This document shows positions 1 through 12,081 of a stretch of DNA of 64,000 bases, one piece after another. The first letter of the stretch is position 1; each line of letters opens with the position of its first letter. Source of the DNA: Lottia gigantea (lineage: Eukaryota; Mollusca; Gastropoda; Lottiidae); assembly GCF_000327385.1 (NCBI RefSeq), contig NW_008709073.1, forward strand, positions 2,414,390 through 2,478,389, written 5' to 3'. The notes below the pieces were generated by a model, which was not told the origin of the DNA, ran no database searches, and saw only the letters and a program-made list of their open reading frames with translations. The position numbers and the translations under genes are program-made.

Positions 1-13
1 TATTTTCTCACAG

Positions 14-1405
14 CAGATAGCACAAGTTATCCAAAACAGACCTGATATGCCACCGGAAGACATTGTGGCCCTGCAAGTAGCTTTGATGAATCTGGCATTG
101 AAATGCTATCCTGATAAAGTAGAATATGTTGATAAAGTGTTAGAAACTACTGAAGATATATTTAACAGGTTAAATCTGGACCACCTTGAACATGGTGCAG
201 CTGTTTCTAAAGAATTGATGAAATTGATGAAAATCCCAATTGACACTTACAATAGCATCCTGACTGTTTTGGAACTTCAACATTTTGGAGCCATGTTTGA
301 ATATTTCGACTATAAAGGGAGGAAACTCATGAGTTGTTTCATCATTAACAATATTCTGGAAAATGAAACGTGTATTCCTACTCAAGAGCAAGTTGACTTG
401 ATACTAAATATTGTGAATTGCTTGGTTCAAGATCAGAATGATCAGCCTGAAGAGATTGATGATCCTGAAGATTTTGCTGAAGAACAAGGTCTTATGGGAA
501 GGTTTATTCATCTGCTCTACTCCGAAGATCCTAATCAACAGTTCCTGATTCTTAATATGGCCAGGAAACATTTTGGAAGTGGAGGTGACCAAAGAATCAA
601 GTTTACCTTACCCCCAATTGTTTTTGCCGCTTGCCGTCTGGCCAACAGATATGTGGACTTGAAAGAAGAAGATGAAAATTGGGAAAAAAAATGTCAAAAG
701 ATTTTCCAATTTGTTCACCAAACTATTGGTGCTCTAATTAAAGCAGAATTAGCTGAAATTCCTCTACGTCTGTTCCTACAAGGGGCAGTAACTGCTGGTG
801 GAATTGAGTTTGAAAACCATGAAACTGTGGCTTATGAATTTATGTCACAGGCTTTCTCTATTTATGAAGAGGAAATCAGTGATAGTAAAGCTCAATTGGC
901 AGCCATTACATTGATCATTGCTACTTTGGAACAAATGTCGTGTTTTGGAGAAGAAAACCATGAACCTCTCAGAACGCAGTGTGCCCTTGCTGCTTCTAAA
1001 TTGTTGAAGAAACCTGATCAATGTCGTGGAGTGTCAATCTGTTCCCATTTATTTTGGTCTGGTAAAAATAGTAAAGGTGAAGAAATGAGAGATGGTAAAC
1101 GTGTGTCAGATTGTTTAAAGAAAGGACTTAAAATCGCTAACCAATGTATGGACAGTTCTGTTCAAGTTCAACTCTTTGTGGAGTTATTGAATCATTACAT
1201 TTATTTCTTTGAAAAAGGTTGTGATCAAATATCTATCCAAGTTCTAAACCAAATAATCACCAAAATTCAAGAACATTTACCAAATTTGGAGGCAAATGAG
1301 GAAACCGATCAAATCAACAAACATTTCAAGAACACTGTTGAACATTTACAAATGAAGAAAGAAATTGGTGATACTGAAGTTTCATTTGCAGGACTCACCA
1401 TTTAA
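14..1405 (+). CDS. VPS35: VPS35 retromer subunit, last exon (C-terminal ~463 residues)
   Basis: Scaffold subunit of the retromer complex, which with VPS26 and VPS29 recycles cargo from endosomes to the Golgi or plasma membrane. One long open exon follows an acceptor at 11-13 (or 14-16); the frame is open before the first ATG at 47, so that ATG is internal. Blocks typical of animal VPS35 are seen: [95 protein letters not shown] and [20 protein letters not shown]. The ending [15 protein letters not shown] also matches the family. This is the helical-solenoid half that holds VPS29; the VPS26-binding N-terminus lies upstream of the window. Human VPS35 is 796 residues, so about 58% is present, without breaks. 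Having the whole C-terminal half in one exon differs from the many-exon vertebrate gene. Confidence 0.97.
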   Translation, partial: QIAQVIQNRPDMPPEDIVALQVALMNLALKCYPDKVEYVDKVLETTEDIFNRLNLDHLEHGAAVSKELMKLMKIPIDTYNSILTVLELQHFGAMFEYFDYKGRKLMSCFIINNILENETCIPTQEQVDLILNIVNCLVQDQNDQPEEIDDPEDFAEEQGLMGRFIHLLYSEDPNQQFLILNMARKHFGSGGDQRIKFTLPPIVFAACRLANRYVDLKEEDENWEKKCQKIFQFVHQTIGALIKAELAEIPLRLFLQGAVTAGGIEFENHETVAYEFMSQAFSIYEEEISDSKAQLAAITLIIATLEQMSCFGEENHEPLRTQCALAASKLLKKPDQCRGVSICSHLFWSGKNSKGEEMRDGKRVSDCLKKGLKIANQCMDSSVQVQLFVELLNHYIYFFEKGCDQISIQVLNQIITKIQEHLPNLEANEETDQINKHFKNTVEHLQMKKEIGDTEVSFAGLTI

Positions 1406-2530
1406 ATGTGAATTGAAACCTGACTGTTGTTGCTATTTGTTATCAGTATTTAATGTTAATTGACAAGCATATAGGCAAGATCGATAGCTTTAAGCTATTG
1501 ATTTTGATGTTATTAAGCATACAGGGATACAGATGCTAGATATTTGTTCAGCACTTATGTAATAGCTATCCATATCTCTTTCTGAGTTAAAAGCCGACAC
1601 TTGGTTCTCCTGCAATTGATAAAAGTTTAGACTGTTGTCTCTTTTAGGGTGCTATCATGAATATTGTAGCTTGCAGTTTAAAAACAAATGATATTTGAAA
1701 TTACTACACAGAAGGTCAATAATGCCCTGGAAGTGATGATGTGTTAATGTGTGTGGCTACTGTGTGGTGTGTTCTTGTTCGAGAACTGGACTGATAGATG
1801 ACATTGAGCTCTATTGAATGATAAAGCAAATAATTATATAACTCTACCCCTGTAAATAGCAACAAATTCTGAATTCCAAATTCTTGTTATCATGTTAACA
1901 TTTGAGTATAAAGCTGTGGTTGATTAATGTGCATACTTGTTTAAAAAATTTATTATCTTATAAACATATTCATGTTACTCTTTCTTACCATTTTCAAGCA
2001 TTTACATGTTATAGATTAATATGCTATAATTTTTAAAGGTTGTTAGATAACTTATGTAATAGAATTTCAAAATGATAAATTAGTTCCGACGCAAGTTGAA
2101 TTCTGCTAAAATATGTTTTCTTTTTTACTTAAAGAAATTGTTTTATGTCCTTAAATTGCTATTTTCTAAAACAACTTCTACAAGATTTTTTTCCACAAAG
2201 CAAAACTAAGCATTTCAAAATATAATGTTTGCTTTGTTAGCTCATGCCTTTTTTTTGTACAAAATTCTGAAGAACGGAAAATGTATTTGTATTGTCTTCG
2301 TTGTTATCAACTAAAAATTCTCACGGTTAAAATAGTGCTCAATACATCAATTGTAGAGCGATATAGAAATATCTAAAGAAACAGTATATAACTAATCAAG
2401 TATTTGCTTGCTTTTAACATTACTACAGCCTATATATATATTGATGCACATAATTGTATGTTATTTTGTTTGTATATGGATTATCTTTTTTATTTATAAA
2501 AATGATCTTCATTAAAAAAGACTATCAATA
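1406..2530 (+). other. VPS35 3' UTR and downstream AT-rich DNA
   Basis: No open frame of note follows the VPS35 stop. The likely transcript end is near 2513-2530, where an ATTAAA-type signal sits before an A-rich tract. The end is inferred, since many AT-rich signals occur here. From about 2530 to 3030 nothing is recognised. Confidence 0.45.
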
Positions 2531-3030
2531 CTAAAATATTTCTCTGATGTCATTTACTCATTTATTGTTGGTCATTGCATCTCGTTTGTCTACAATTAGC
2601 TAAATGTAAAGATTATTTATTAATCATTCTATTTGCATCTCATTATTTGTACTAAGGGCATATATTCAATTTTAATGTAGAGGTGCTGGGGAGTCTGATA
2701 TAGCAATCGAGAAGCTTGATTCTGTTTTCATGATACCAAATATGCTCAAGTCCATATAATATGGAACCTTGTTTATTTATATATATAACATTAAATGCTG
2801 TTACTTTGGAAAAGTTTTCATCACTGCACACAGCATGGCTTTGCTGGGCTTCATGAGCTCCAAGATAAGTAGACCATAAAACTCATTTACATATCCTGCT
2901 ATACAGAGTTGAACTATTGACTATTGTTTCTAAGAGCAAGGTGTCAAAGCATTATAGCAGAATCATTGCAGCAGTGGTTACCACTGCAGACAAAATTTTC
3001 CAGTGTTCGTTCTTACTGCCCATATTTTTC

Positions 3031-3155
3031 CATAAAGAGGTTTTCTAACTTTGTTTGTTATTGGGGACACTGATAGCATTTTCAGTCAGACGTCTGTAGC
3101 TTCTGCAATTCAACTATAAAAATTGGAGAAAAAAAACCCTTTACAATTCCTTTAA
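3031..3155. repeat. Family A foldback MITE, short internally deleted copy
   Basis: The left end (AAAGAGGTTTTCTAAC), the 'GGGGACACTGATAGCAT' block and the 'CAGACGTCTG' palindrome are present, then the element jumps to a right end of CCCTTTACAATTCCTTTAA. It ends about 25 bp before the acceptor of the metallophosphoesterase exon. Confidence 0.6.
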
Positions 3156-3182
3156 GCTTCATTTCATATCATATTTGCAGGG

Positions 3183-4662
3183 ATGAAGTTGAGTTGTAGA
3201 AGAATAATGAGTGAAATAAGAAGAGTATTTGCTATATCAGATCTACATGTAGATTATCTTGATAACAGAGAATTTATCAAAACATGGACTCATCTACATT
3301 ATCATAATGATGTGTTGATAGTAGCTGGTGATGTCACTGACTCTATCAGTTTATTAAAAGAAACATTCCAACAACTGAAGAAGATGTTTTATAAAGTTTT
3401 TTATGTCACAGGTATGAACTCTTTATTTTTAGTTGATCCCAAGGGTGGGGATACCCTATAGCACAAAACATTACAATAAGGTGGTATAACTGAAGAATTC
3501 TGAAGAAAATATTGTGAAATAAAAAGAAATTTATATATTTACTTTCCCATGGGTATAGATTTTTTTTTGTGTATCAGGGATAAACTGATACAATGTTAGA
3601 ATCGATTAGAACCATTCCAATTTTCAATCAGATGTCTGTGGTTCCTGCAATTACACTAAAATTAAGTGTTTGATGATGTCACTAATGGAGAAGGAGCTTA
3701 ATAAAGCATATTAATGATGTTATCAATCACTTAGTTTTAGTGGAATTGCAGGAACCACAGATGTCTGAGAGTGGAATGATGAAAATTGATACTATGAGTG
3801 TCCCAGATACACATAAGAAAATTTGAGAAACTCTTTTCAATGCCTTTAATAACCCAATTCATTGGCAGTAATAGATATTATTAGTTAATTGCACTGAAAA
3901 CAAGAGACTCTTCTATCAATCCAACCTACTCTATTGGGTGTAATTTCAGGAAACCATGAATTATGGATAAAGCGACCTGAAGAATGTAAAAATTCTATTG
4001 TTAAATTTCATGAAATTCTAAAGCTTTGCGATTCAATGGGAATTTTAACTAAGGCAGAAAAAATACAAATGAATGAAAAAGAGTCATTATGGATTTGTCC
4101 AGTATTTTCTTGGTATTCTGATCAAGATGATGATTTAGCCAATTCTTTGTACATGACAGCAACCAACCAAAAAGCAGATGAAAATGCAAGAAATCTATGG
4201 ATGGACAACCATTTGTGTATCTGGCCAGAACTGGATACGACAAAATCGGAATATTTTCAAAATTTCAATAAGAAAAATTTACCAGATTCTTTCGACGGAC
4301 CAGTTATAACATTTAGCCATTTTCTACCAAGAAAGGATTTAATATTTGCAAATGAAATAGAGAAAAAAGAATTAAAATCAGAACAAGAAAGACTAGGAAA
4401 GGACACAAGTGATGGAGAAAGAACGAAAGTATTGTTTAATTTCTCAATGTATGCTGGATGTCAGAGAATTGAAAAACAAATACGACAAATTAAACCTATC
4501 ATACATGTTTATGGACATCAACACCGACAGCGTGATCGCGATATTGATGGTATACATTATGTTTCACATTGTCTAGGTTATAAACGTGAGAGAGATGCAG
4601 GCTTTATGTGGGGTATTCATCAATGGAAAGGACCAAAAAAGATCTGGCCACAGTCTAAATAG
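3183..4662 (+). CDS. Calcineurin-like metallophosphoesterase, two exons
   Basis: Exons 3183-3411 and 3950-4662; the GT at 3412 and AG at 3948-3949 join in the glycine of GNHE, giving 313 residues. The dinuclear-metal motifs are in order: DLH (20-22), GD (49-50), GNHE (77-80), FSH (His200) and GHQH (265-268), so the active site looks whole. This fold hydrolyses phosphomono- or diesters with two metal ions; the substrate cannot be told from sequence. No signal peptide or membrane segment is seen, so a soluble enzyme is likely. The chosen ATG lies 2 nt after an acceptor (AG 3179-3180), so the exon either follows a non-coding exon or has coding sequence upstream; Met9 (3207) is an alternative start. 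Family A elements lie just upstream and inside the intron. Confidence 0.88.
3555..3848. repeat. Family A foldback MITE in the phosphoesterase intron
   Basis: Near-complete copy with opposed arms: TCAATCAGATGTCTGTGG early and CCACAGATGTCTGA late, separated by AAGTGTTTGATGATG and its inverted partner. It ends in GCCTTTAA and makes up over half of the intron. The left terminus is degraded. Confidence 0.7.
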
Positions 4663-5640
4663 TGTTCACTAACCAATAGACGGACTGAAATGGACAAGGG
4701 TGATGGCATAGTAGAACCACATGATATAGTGGCAATATAACAATATTAAGTGATAATAATCTTTATTCTCTCTAATTATAATATAATAAAACAAATAATT
4801 ATTAGTTAAAATTGTTAATTACTGAGAGTTCCAGCCTCCTTTAAACAATATTTCTTCATTTTAATATATATCTCTTTATAAGTTTATATATTGATGCAGT
4901 TATTTTTTCAATCTTAACACATATCGAGTTTGTCCCAAATTAATTTGTAAAGGTAATAATTATGTCTTAATATTTACTTCAACGGATGCAGAGCTCAATT
5001 TCAGTTAATCAGTACTCCTTACCAGAATTAAAAATCTCCTACAAATAGCTAAAATTGAGCTCTATCAGCTGGGAAGCAAAGATTTACAGGACTGTATACC
5101 TTTGAAATGTCAAAAATTTGCACAAGTCCTGGGCCCGTTCCACAAAAAATCTTACGATCAAGTTTGGTATTACTCAATGCAAAATTCTACACTTACGCCA
5201 AATTCGCCATATTCTTATCGGGCCACTCAAAACAGGTGGGCTATACAGTCATTTGAATAAAAACATACCACTCCTATGTGCCACTATAAACTAATTCTAG
5301 ATCTTATTAAATAAACAATCAAAAGTCTTCATAAAATCTATGAAAAAATGGTATGCAAAGATGTAAAGTTATCATTGTTCTAATTCTAAATATTCCAATT
5401 TTTCAAAAGTTACTAAGAGTATCTTAAATATGGGATTAAAATTCATTTTTCACAGCCATCCATCATATGAGCGTAACAAACTTTTATGAAATTTGTTTCT
5501 CAATTTATCTTAACAAATCTAAGGTTGATCATCATAAAATTTAGTCCAATTTATATTATTAGATGGCAGTTAAGCTCTACACCAAAATATTTCAACTGTA
5601 TTGCACTAAACTGAAGTTCACCCATTATTCAAAGTTGCTT

Positions 5641-5690
5641 GAAATGAAATGAATGGAGTTTTACGTCCTACTTTTCTGCACACAAAGTGG
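5641..5690 (-). repeat. tRNA-derived SINE fragment
   Basis: Matches only the distal end of the fuller copy at 47309-47640, sharing GAATGGAGTTTTACGTCCTA and CTTTTCTGCAC. The tRNA-like head is missing. Confidence 0.65.
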
Positions 5691-7898
5691 CTTTGAATAT
5701 CAGCTTTAAAGCGGTATACTGATAGTGTATGATAGTGATTTTACTTTAAGTTTTATTAAGTTTAAAATTTGAACCACAGATAACATTATTTTGGCTGAAA
5801 AGATCGGAATCTATATTATAATGATACTCAATTTTGAATTGCTGACAACAGTGCAAACACTGCAAGACTGTTATTTCATGATTTGGCAATAATCTCTACA
5901 CTTTACTTAGACCAGATTGAAGGAAAAATTATTCAGGTCTAACATACAGTTAACTTTGAATACGAATTTCACAGACAGACGTGTTTCATTATACGCCAAC
6001 CAGGGCTAATAATATAAATAATATTCAAACAAATATTCAACAACAAGTTCAAATAAATTGAAATATACTAACAATGATTCCAGCTCACTGCCCAATAAAA
6101 TGTTTTAATAAAATTTAAATACTTCATCATTTTTTATCAATTTCAATTGAAATTCACTACATCTGCACTTTAAGATAAATTTTAAACAATCATAACAGAA
6201 TAATGACAGTTTTTGTTTTCATTGAACATTTGTGGTTTAAGTTATCACTGTAGCAATAGAGAAATTATTTATCCTTTTTGACACTGTCAATACTATGTTA
6301 TTCTTTGTGACGTTAAGTAAAAAGTCTATTTTGTTTTCAGGTAGACTAGGTAGTAACATTAACTATAAGAGTCAAGCATTTAGTGTATATTACTACTTAC
6401 ATACCTAAATATAAAGTGGACTGCTCGTTTGTTAGTAATGTTTGATTTTCCTATGCCAATTGGCGGACATTTCAAACATAACACAAAATCCACTTTAATT
6501 TAGTTGCTTAATTTGTTAAGAACATACATAAGGTTTGACATGTAATATTCCACTCTATTGTGAATAGAAATGTTCACAGATGTGCTTTAGTTTTTTGTCC
6601 AAATTTAATCATATCTTTAATAATAGTAATGGTCCAGCCAGTAGTAAAGTTATTGTAGGGTTTCAACTTGTCATTATTCTGTTATTAATATATATTGTAT
6701 TATAAAAATAGTGAGGTGAAGGAAAGGTAGATATATTAGATGTTATAAGGTGTGTTAAAAGGTAAAATATACATCCAAGCTAACAGTTAGTTAATCATAT
6801 AGGGAACGTCTAATTAAAATCAGGCCAAACTTTCCTTCTGTATTTGTATTAGCTTTTATTTTTTTAATTAACCTCTCCAGTAAAGATCTAACAACTCCTT
6901 TATATAACTTTAATCTGATTGAGAACATTTCAGCCAATCAGCACTGGGATTATGAGACAGGAACCAAATGTATTCCAAGTAGCATTAGACTAGTTTATTT
7001 AATAAACTGAACATAGTGTTTGGACCAGAACAGTGTGATTTGATTGGATATAGCAGAGGTAAACAGGTCAGGTCAAAGGTTATTCATATGAAGAAATAGC
7101 TGGAGTGGTTGAGTAAAAATAAGTAAAGAAAGCCTGGCCCAACTCTAATTAGACTTGGGAAACATACAGGTGAATATACAATATGAAACTGATAATCAAT
7201 TGCACTGTTGTAAAATGCAAATGGTGTCACTGCATTAAATAAACACGAAATTGTCAGAAATTCTCCTCTTATCCAAGAACAACAAAACTAATAAAATGCC
7301 ATAACACTTCTGTTTATGGATTAAAAAAATCGCAAAGTATGTTCCAAATTAGATCGAACAAGTTATATTCTTGAGTACCAAATGATTGCTAGTTACAATA
7401 ATTATATAAGGTTTAGCAATATCAATAATATCGTTGATGTGTACTATAATTTCATTGAATTAAATTTTCGGCATAATTTTGACACTGAAAATCCAATTTC
7501 TTGTTCTATTTGAGATAGGTTTGTTGCACTTTTGAAATTGAGACCTACAATTTCACTAAAATTTAAGAAACACTTGTAACAATAATAATAATTATAAAAT
7601 CAACAAGAACTATAATATAACAAGTAACATCATAATATATACATTATATAGGTACAAGACTTGCAAAACTCAACTATTATCCTGAATATCATTGAAATGG
7701 AATTATACGAGATATTTTCTACTAAGATAAATTACCAGAATATTGAAAATATTGTAACGTAATGTGTATTTGCATCGTATTGTCTTTCTTGAATGGCTAC
7801 CTGAATCAAGTCAATTTATATTAGCTTCAGTGTTAGAAAAGTAGATTTAATTCTCATTCAAATTGTATTCCATTATTTAAGATAGTGGACCACAGCTA

Positions 7899-8150
7899 TA
7901 TACGCCCACCACAGCATGTGGATGGTAAATATTCAAGATTTTGGGGCAAGGGCAATAACTCTGCTTCTAACGGTCGAAAATAGCTCATATTCGAACTTGA
8001 TCTTTGTTTTATGAATATGTATACACATACCGAATTTCATTTGATTCCATCAAAAAATCTAGTTTTTAAAGCGTTTACAAGCAAATGTTGACGGACTGAC
8101 GGGCGGGGGTGCCGACAATATACGTCCACATAGAGAGATGTGGGCGTATA
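7899..8150. mobile_element. Family C MITE, complete copy with TATACGCCCAC ends
   Basis: An 11-bp perfect terminal inverted repeat (TATACGCCCAC / GTGGGCGTATA) encloses 252 bp. The body carries CAAGGGCAATAACTC, TTCATTTGATTCCATCAAA and TTGACGGACTGACGG. Copies recur at 27415 (inverted) and 29559. No transposase frame is present, so this is a non-autonomous element. TA ends suggest a Tc1/mariner-type origin, which is inference. Confidence 0.75.
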
Positions 8151-8579
8151 AAAATGATGTTCACCCCTAAACGTGGGGATTAAATCCAAATTGATATTTA
8201 ACATTTACGATTCTATAGAAATTTAAATGTGATTACTTTCTGTAGCTCTAATCAAAAACATTTATTGTAAAATCTTTGATATTTTTTATAAATTAATATA
8301 CGTGTTTAAGAGTCCAAAGTATTTGGACCTCTTGTCTTCAATGGAGATTCATTCATTCATTTTAAGGAACTGTCTCAGGAAAATTTTTTACTATCTTATG
8401 TAAGATTACTTTTTAAAATTCGCCTTGGACTATTTATTGAAGCACTAGTAATAAGCACTAAGTCTGACTAGTTTTATTTTTGATATAAATTTATGTTTTC
8501 CTCCTCAGTCCATTAACTACTGTCATACATCTTGGGTTTACTTTATCTCCAGACTGTCTTAATCTTACAAGATTTAAAT

Positions 8580-10659
8580 TTAGCAGGGATAAATAGTGAA
8601 AAGTGGAGAGGGAAGGTGAAACATTTTACGAGATAAATAAATTTCAAGTTTCGGTGGTACAGGTAAACGTGGTATTGTTTTCAATATGTCCTTATCACAA
8701 ATCTTATACTGAATGACCTTACGACATAAATTCATCAGTGAATGTGGAGACTTGACATTATTTTTATACCACAGATAAAACTGTTCATCATCTTCCAGTA
8801 ATTCTTGAGGAATTCCAGGCCCCTTCCATTTCAGCCAATCAGCTAGGTTCATCATATCGCAGCCCGCTGCGAATAAAACTTTTATACATGGAACTTGATA
8901 TTTCAAATCTTCTTTGTAGAGACCAGTAGAAAGGGAGCTAACACAGACGTATAATGGTGTTCTTCCTTTGTGGTCTATAATATTTATATCTGAATTGGCT
9001 TGAATTAATAAACTTATCATGTCTTTTAATTTCCAATGAGCTGCTATATGAATAGGTGCTTTACCAGATTTATCACGACTGAAAGAATACATACATCATT
9101 ATGTTTAAAATAAACATGATCTCATTAAATTTGATCTTTTTTGATCATTTATGCATTAATTCTTTACAGTCAGAAACTAAGTTTTGTCAAATTCAAATAT
9201 CTAATCACCCAAAAAGGTTGAAATAGTCACCTTAAATAGACAGATGCCATTTTTTGGACCAATTGTACCATAGTCTCAGAAACAGGAATTTTTTAGCTAA
9301 GCTAATCAGTAATAGTGTTCACAGTTCACCCGTCAAAATTTAAGCCTTCAAATCCATGTGTCCAGAATTATTATGCTTTTTCGTACATTTCTAGTACTTC
9401 TAAAGACTACTTACATATATTAAAAGAATCAAATTAACCCCCGAAAATGGTACCCCTGTCCCTTGAAGACATTTTTTATGATTAATAGCATTCTCACAAG
9501 CATTACAAATAATCGGACAGATCAGTCTTTTGATATCTTCTATGGTTTTTGGTGAGTTTTTGTAGGTACAGTGTTGCTATCAGTGAACAACAAAAATTAA
9601 AGAAATTGATTGAACTCACAAATTAACTGAAGCTCCAGCTTCTAAAATTCTAACAACAGCATTAAAATTTGAATGAACAATTGCATTTTGTACACAAATA
9701 TACAATGGTGTCTGATCTTCTTTGTTGGCTAAATTTACATCAGCATCTGAAAAATGTAATGTAATGTATAAAGCCATAATGTGGCCCCACAAGATATCGA
9801 GCAAAAGTCTCACGTGCTGAACGAAGGAAATTGAGGGCATTGAGATAACAATCCCAGGAACATCTGCCTCTAACTGTTCTTCTCCGAGCAAAACCTTTTT
9901 GATGGCTGTTATCCCACTGCTAACATTAGTTGCTGGCATTCCTGAAGAACTGTTTATTACAATTCATGTCCGAGTAAAACAGTTAAATTGCAAAATATGC
10001 AGTACTGCTACTTACTTTCTTTGACCAGCATATCAATAAGAACAGGTCGACCATGATAAGCAGCTTTATATAGAGGTGTGCATCCATTTCTATCAGTAAG
10101 ATTAACTGAGGCACCAGCCTTTATCAGCAACTACAATATAGTGTAAATTATCATAAGCCCACTACAAAATGGTCAAAGTAAATACAAAAGGGCTTCAAGG
10201 GAGACTAAGTGTTTGGTCAGAAATGTAGTCCTTTTAAAATGGTTTGACCAGAGACAAGGTGAAACCTTGGTTTGCCATTTTACATAACTGTTTTCTTGCT
10301 TCACTGGGAAAATTGTTCTATCTGTTCTGTAAATACCAAACTGATGAAGAGACTGAAATCCTATTAGTTAAGTTTCATCGAAAATATAATCATGTATAGG
10401 CATTTCGCTTCAAAATTTGTTGTCATACCTTGGTAATTTCTACATGATTTAAAGAAACAGCAGCAAGTAAAGGAGTAGTACTATCTTTAACACTAGGTAC
10501 TGCTGGATTATTCCATGGATAATTGACATCAGCCCCATGTGATATCATCTGCCTAACACTCTCTTTATCATTAGCCATAACAGCCAGATGTAAATCTCTT
10601 TCTCTTTGAGGCATACCAGTTGAATGACATTCTGCCCTTGTTGATTTTGAATTACCCAT
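8580..10659 (-). CDS. Ankyrin-repeat and SOCS-box protein (ASB-like), four exons
   Basis: Exons, 5' to 3' on the minus strand: 10659-10429, 10130-10016, 9746-9620 and 9078-8580; phases agree at each junction, giving 323 residues. Ankyrin repeats run from about residue 20 to 215, with RDLHLAVMANDKESVRQMI, AGASVNLTDRNGCTPLYKAA, NADVNLANKEDQTPLYICV and DKSGKAPIHIAAHWK. The C-terminus is a SOCS box: SLMNLCRKVIQYKI, then a leucine/proline stretch IPRLPVPPKLEIYL. By family knowledge, the SOCS box binds Elongin B/C and Cullin-5 and the ankyrins pick the substrate, making this a probable E3 adaptor. The exact ASB number is not assigned. The first exon opens after an acceptor at about 10701; I chose the ATG of MGNSKS, a possible N-myristoylation context. 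A non-coding first exon probably ends at a GTAAG donor near 11313. Confidence 0.88.
9232..9465. repeat. Family B MITE in ASB-like intron 3
   Basis: Ends resemble TAAATAGACAGATGCCATT and CCCTGTCCCTTGAAGA. The body has TCTCAGAAACAGGAATTTTT, TTCAAATCCATGTGTCC and TAGTACTTCTAAAGACTA, all shared with copies at 21036, 33837 and 51166. The middle is deleted relative to those copies. Confidence 0.7.
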
Positions 10660-10725
10660 ATCCCCAATATATTTGTTATTCGATGTTACTACATTTTCAT
10701 CTGTAAAAAAAATCTTATAAGTCAA

Positions 10726-12081
10726 AGTCTGGCAAGCTTATGTCAGGCACTTAATCACCAAAACGAATGTACAACGGTTAGTTTCCCAACATGCTCAAAT
10801 TATTCCATGGCATGTTGGAAAAATTGTGAACAGACCTAGGGAGATAGGAGTCAGTAGGTCTGTCCTATACTGGCTGTCCCTAGCCTACACAGTGCAGGCC
10901 TATTTATAAAACAACAGTAGTGCTTTTTAACTCACCTTAAAAATGCTCTCTAGTCAGAGATAACACTATTTTATCATGTACATCTTCTTAAAAACAACCC
11001 TGTAAAATATAACATTTTGATATGCAATAATCCTTTTCAGGCTGCTGCTAAACACTACATCGACATCGTGCATACCATCAGACATCACTTTTAGTTTTTA
11101 CTTTAGCAATGCCAATAGATAGGCTAATGTCAACACACGCAATTTTGTCCAATCTGTTGTGCTAGTTTAGAGATTAACAGAGCATTTTAGGTGTTGATAC
11201 CCATTATATATACAAGCTACACTACTAATTAGTTGCACAACACGTTTCTCGAAAATTCTAATCCGCAAAATAAATCATTTAGGTCTTTTTACCACTATTT
11301 TAATTTTTCTTACCAAGTGAGTTTTCTTTTTCCGTAAAGAAATTAGTTCCCGGATGTTGGGAGAAGTGATTTCGTTTTTTTCGTAGTTGACTTTATTGAG
11401 CGAATTAGAGCTGCTTTTGCAAAAAGACTTGTAGTTTTACACGATAGAAAAGTTCATAATAAAGATAAATGGTGAAAGGATTTAGAAAATGACCTTTATT
11501 ACTTCAATTGTTTCTTTTTGAATAGCAGAAAAATATTAGTCCCTATGTTTTGTCACGTGACAACTGTCAAAGTGGAAGCCACGTGACACAACATTCCTGA
11601 CAATATGACATGCAGCAATGAAAATTTCAATAACTTGAAATTAAACTGCAATTTCGTTAGTACAGTAACATTTAAATTACTTAAATGTGCTGCAATAGCC
11701 TAATTGCCAATTTCATGAGCATAGCCATATAGTTAGCCACAATGACAATTTACAGAACCAGAAAAAAATGGGAGAATATGTCAATTTATTTGGTATAACC
11801 GAACATCATGTTGAAAACCGGTTGGAAAATCAGGCGATTTCTTTATAATGAAATTAATCAGAAAACAAGGATTAAATGCTAAATGCTCAATTGGCGTAAC
11901 GAAAAACCATGAATAAATTTACAGTGTGTACAAAAATTTATATCTTTGATGCTCATTTTTCAGCATTTCATCAACTAAACTCAATAAATGATCAGTTACA
12001 ATTGATTTACTAAGGAATGTGAAGACAGTTTGTTAACTTTAGGCATATTTTTCTATAGAGAATGATTCAATATGAATAAAT
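10726..12081. other. Divergent promoter region of ASB-like gene and scramblase
   Basis: No coding exon is seen. Minus-strand donor-like sites near 10937 (AAG|GTGAGT) and 11313 (TTG|GTAAG) could end non-coding first exons of the ASB-like gene. The E-box pair at 11552-11587 lies here. Confidence 0.4.
11552..11587. promoter_or_regulatory. Paired CACGTG E-boxes in the ASB/scramblase divergent interval
   Basis: GTCACGTGAC at 11552-11561 is a perfect palindrome, and a second CACGTG starts at 11580. The pair lies in the head-to-head interval between the ASB-like gene and the scramblase, about 500 bp from the scramblase start codon. GTCACGTGAC is the palindromic form bound by MiT/TFE-type bHLH-zip factors in other animals. 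Function here is inferred from position only. Confidence 0.4.

Larger units (their letters stand above)
4663..8579. other. Intergenic, convergent between phosphoesterase (+) and ASB-like gene (-)
   Basis: No coding exon is supported. It holds a phosphoesterase 3' UTR, a possible GGGCCCGTTCCAC-type short element near 5130-5230, a SINE fragment at 5641-5690, a small inverted pair (AAAGTGGA...TCCACTTT) near 6412-6500, and a full family C element at 7899-8150. The remainder is plain AT-rich sequence. Confidence 0.5.
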
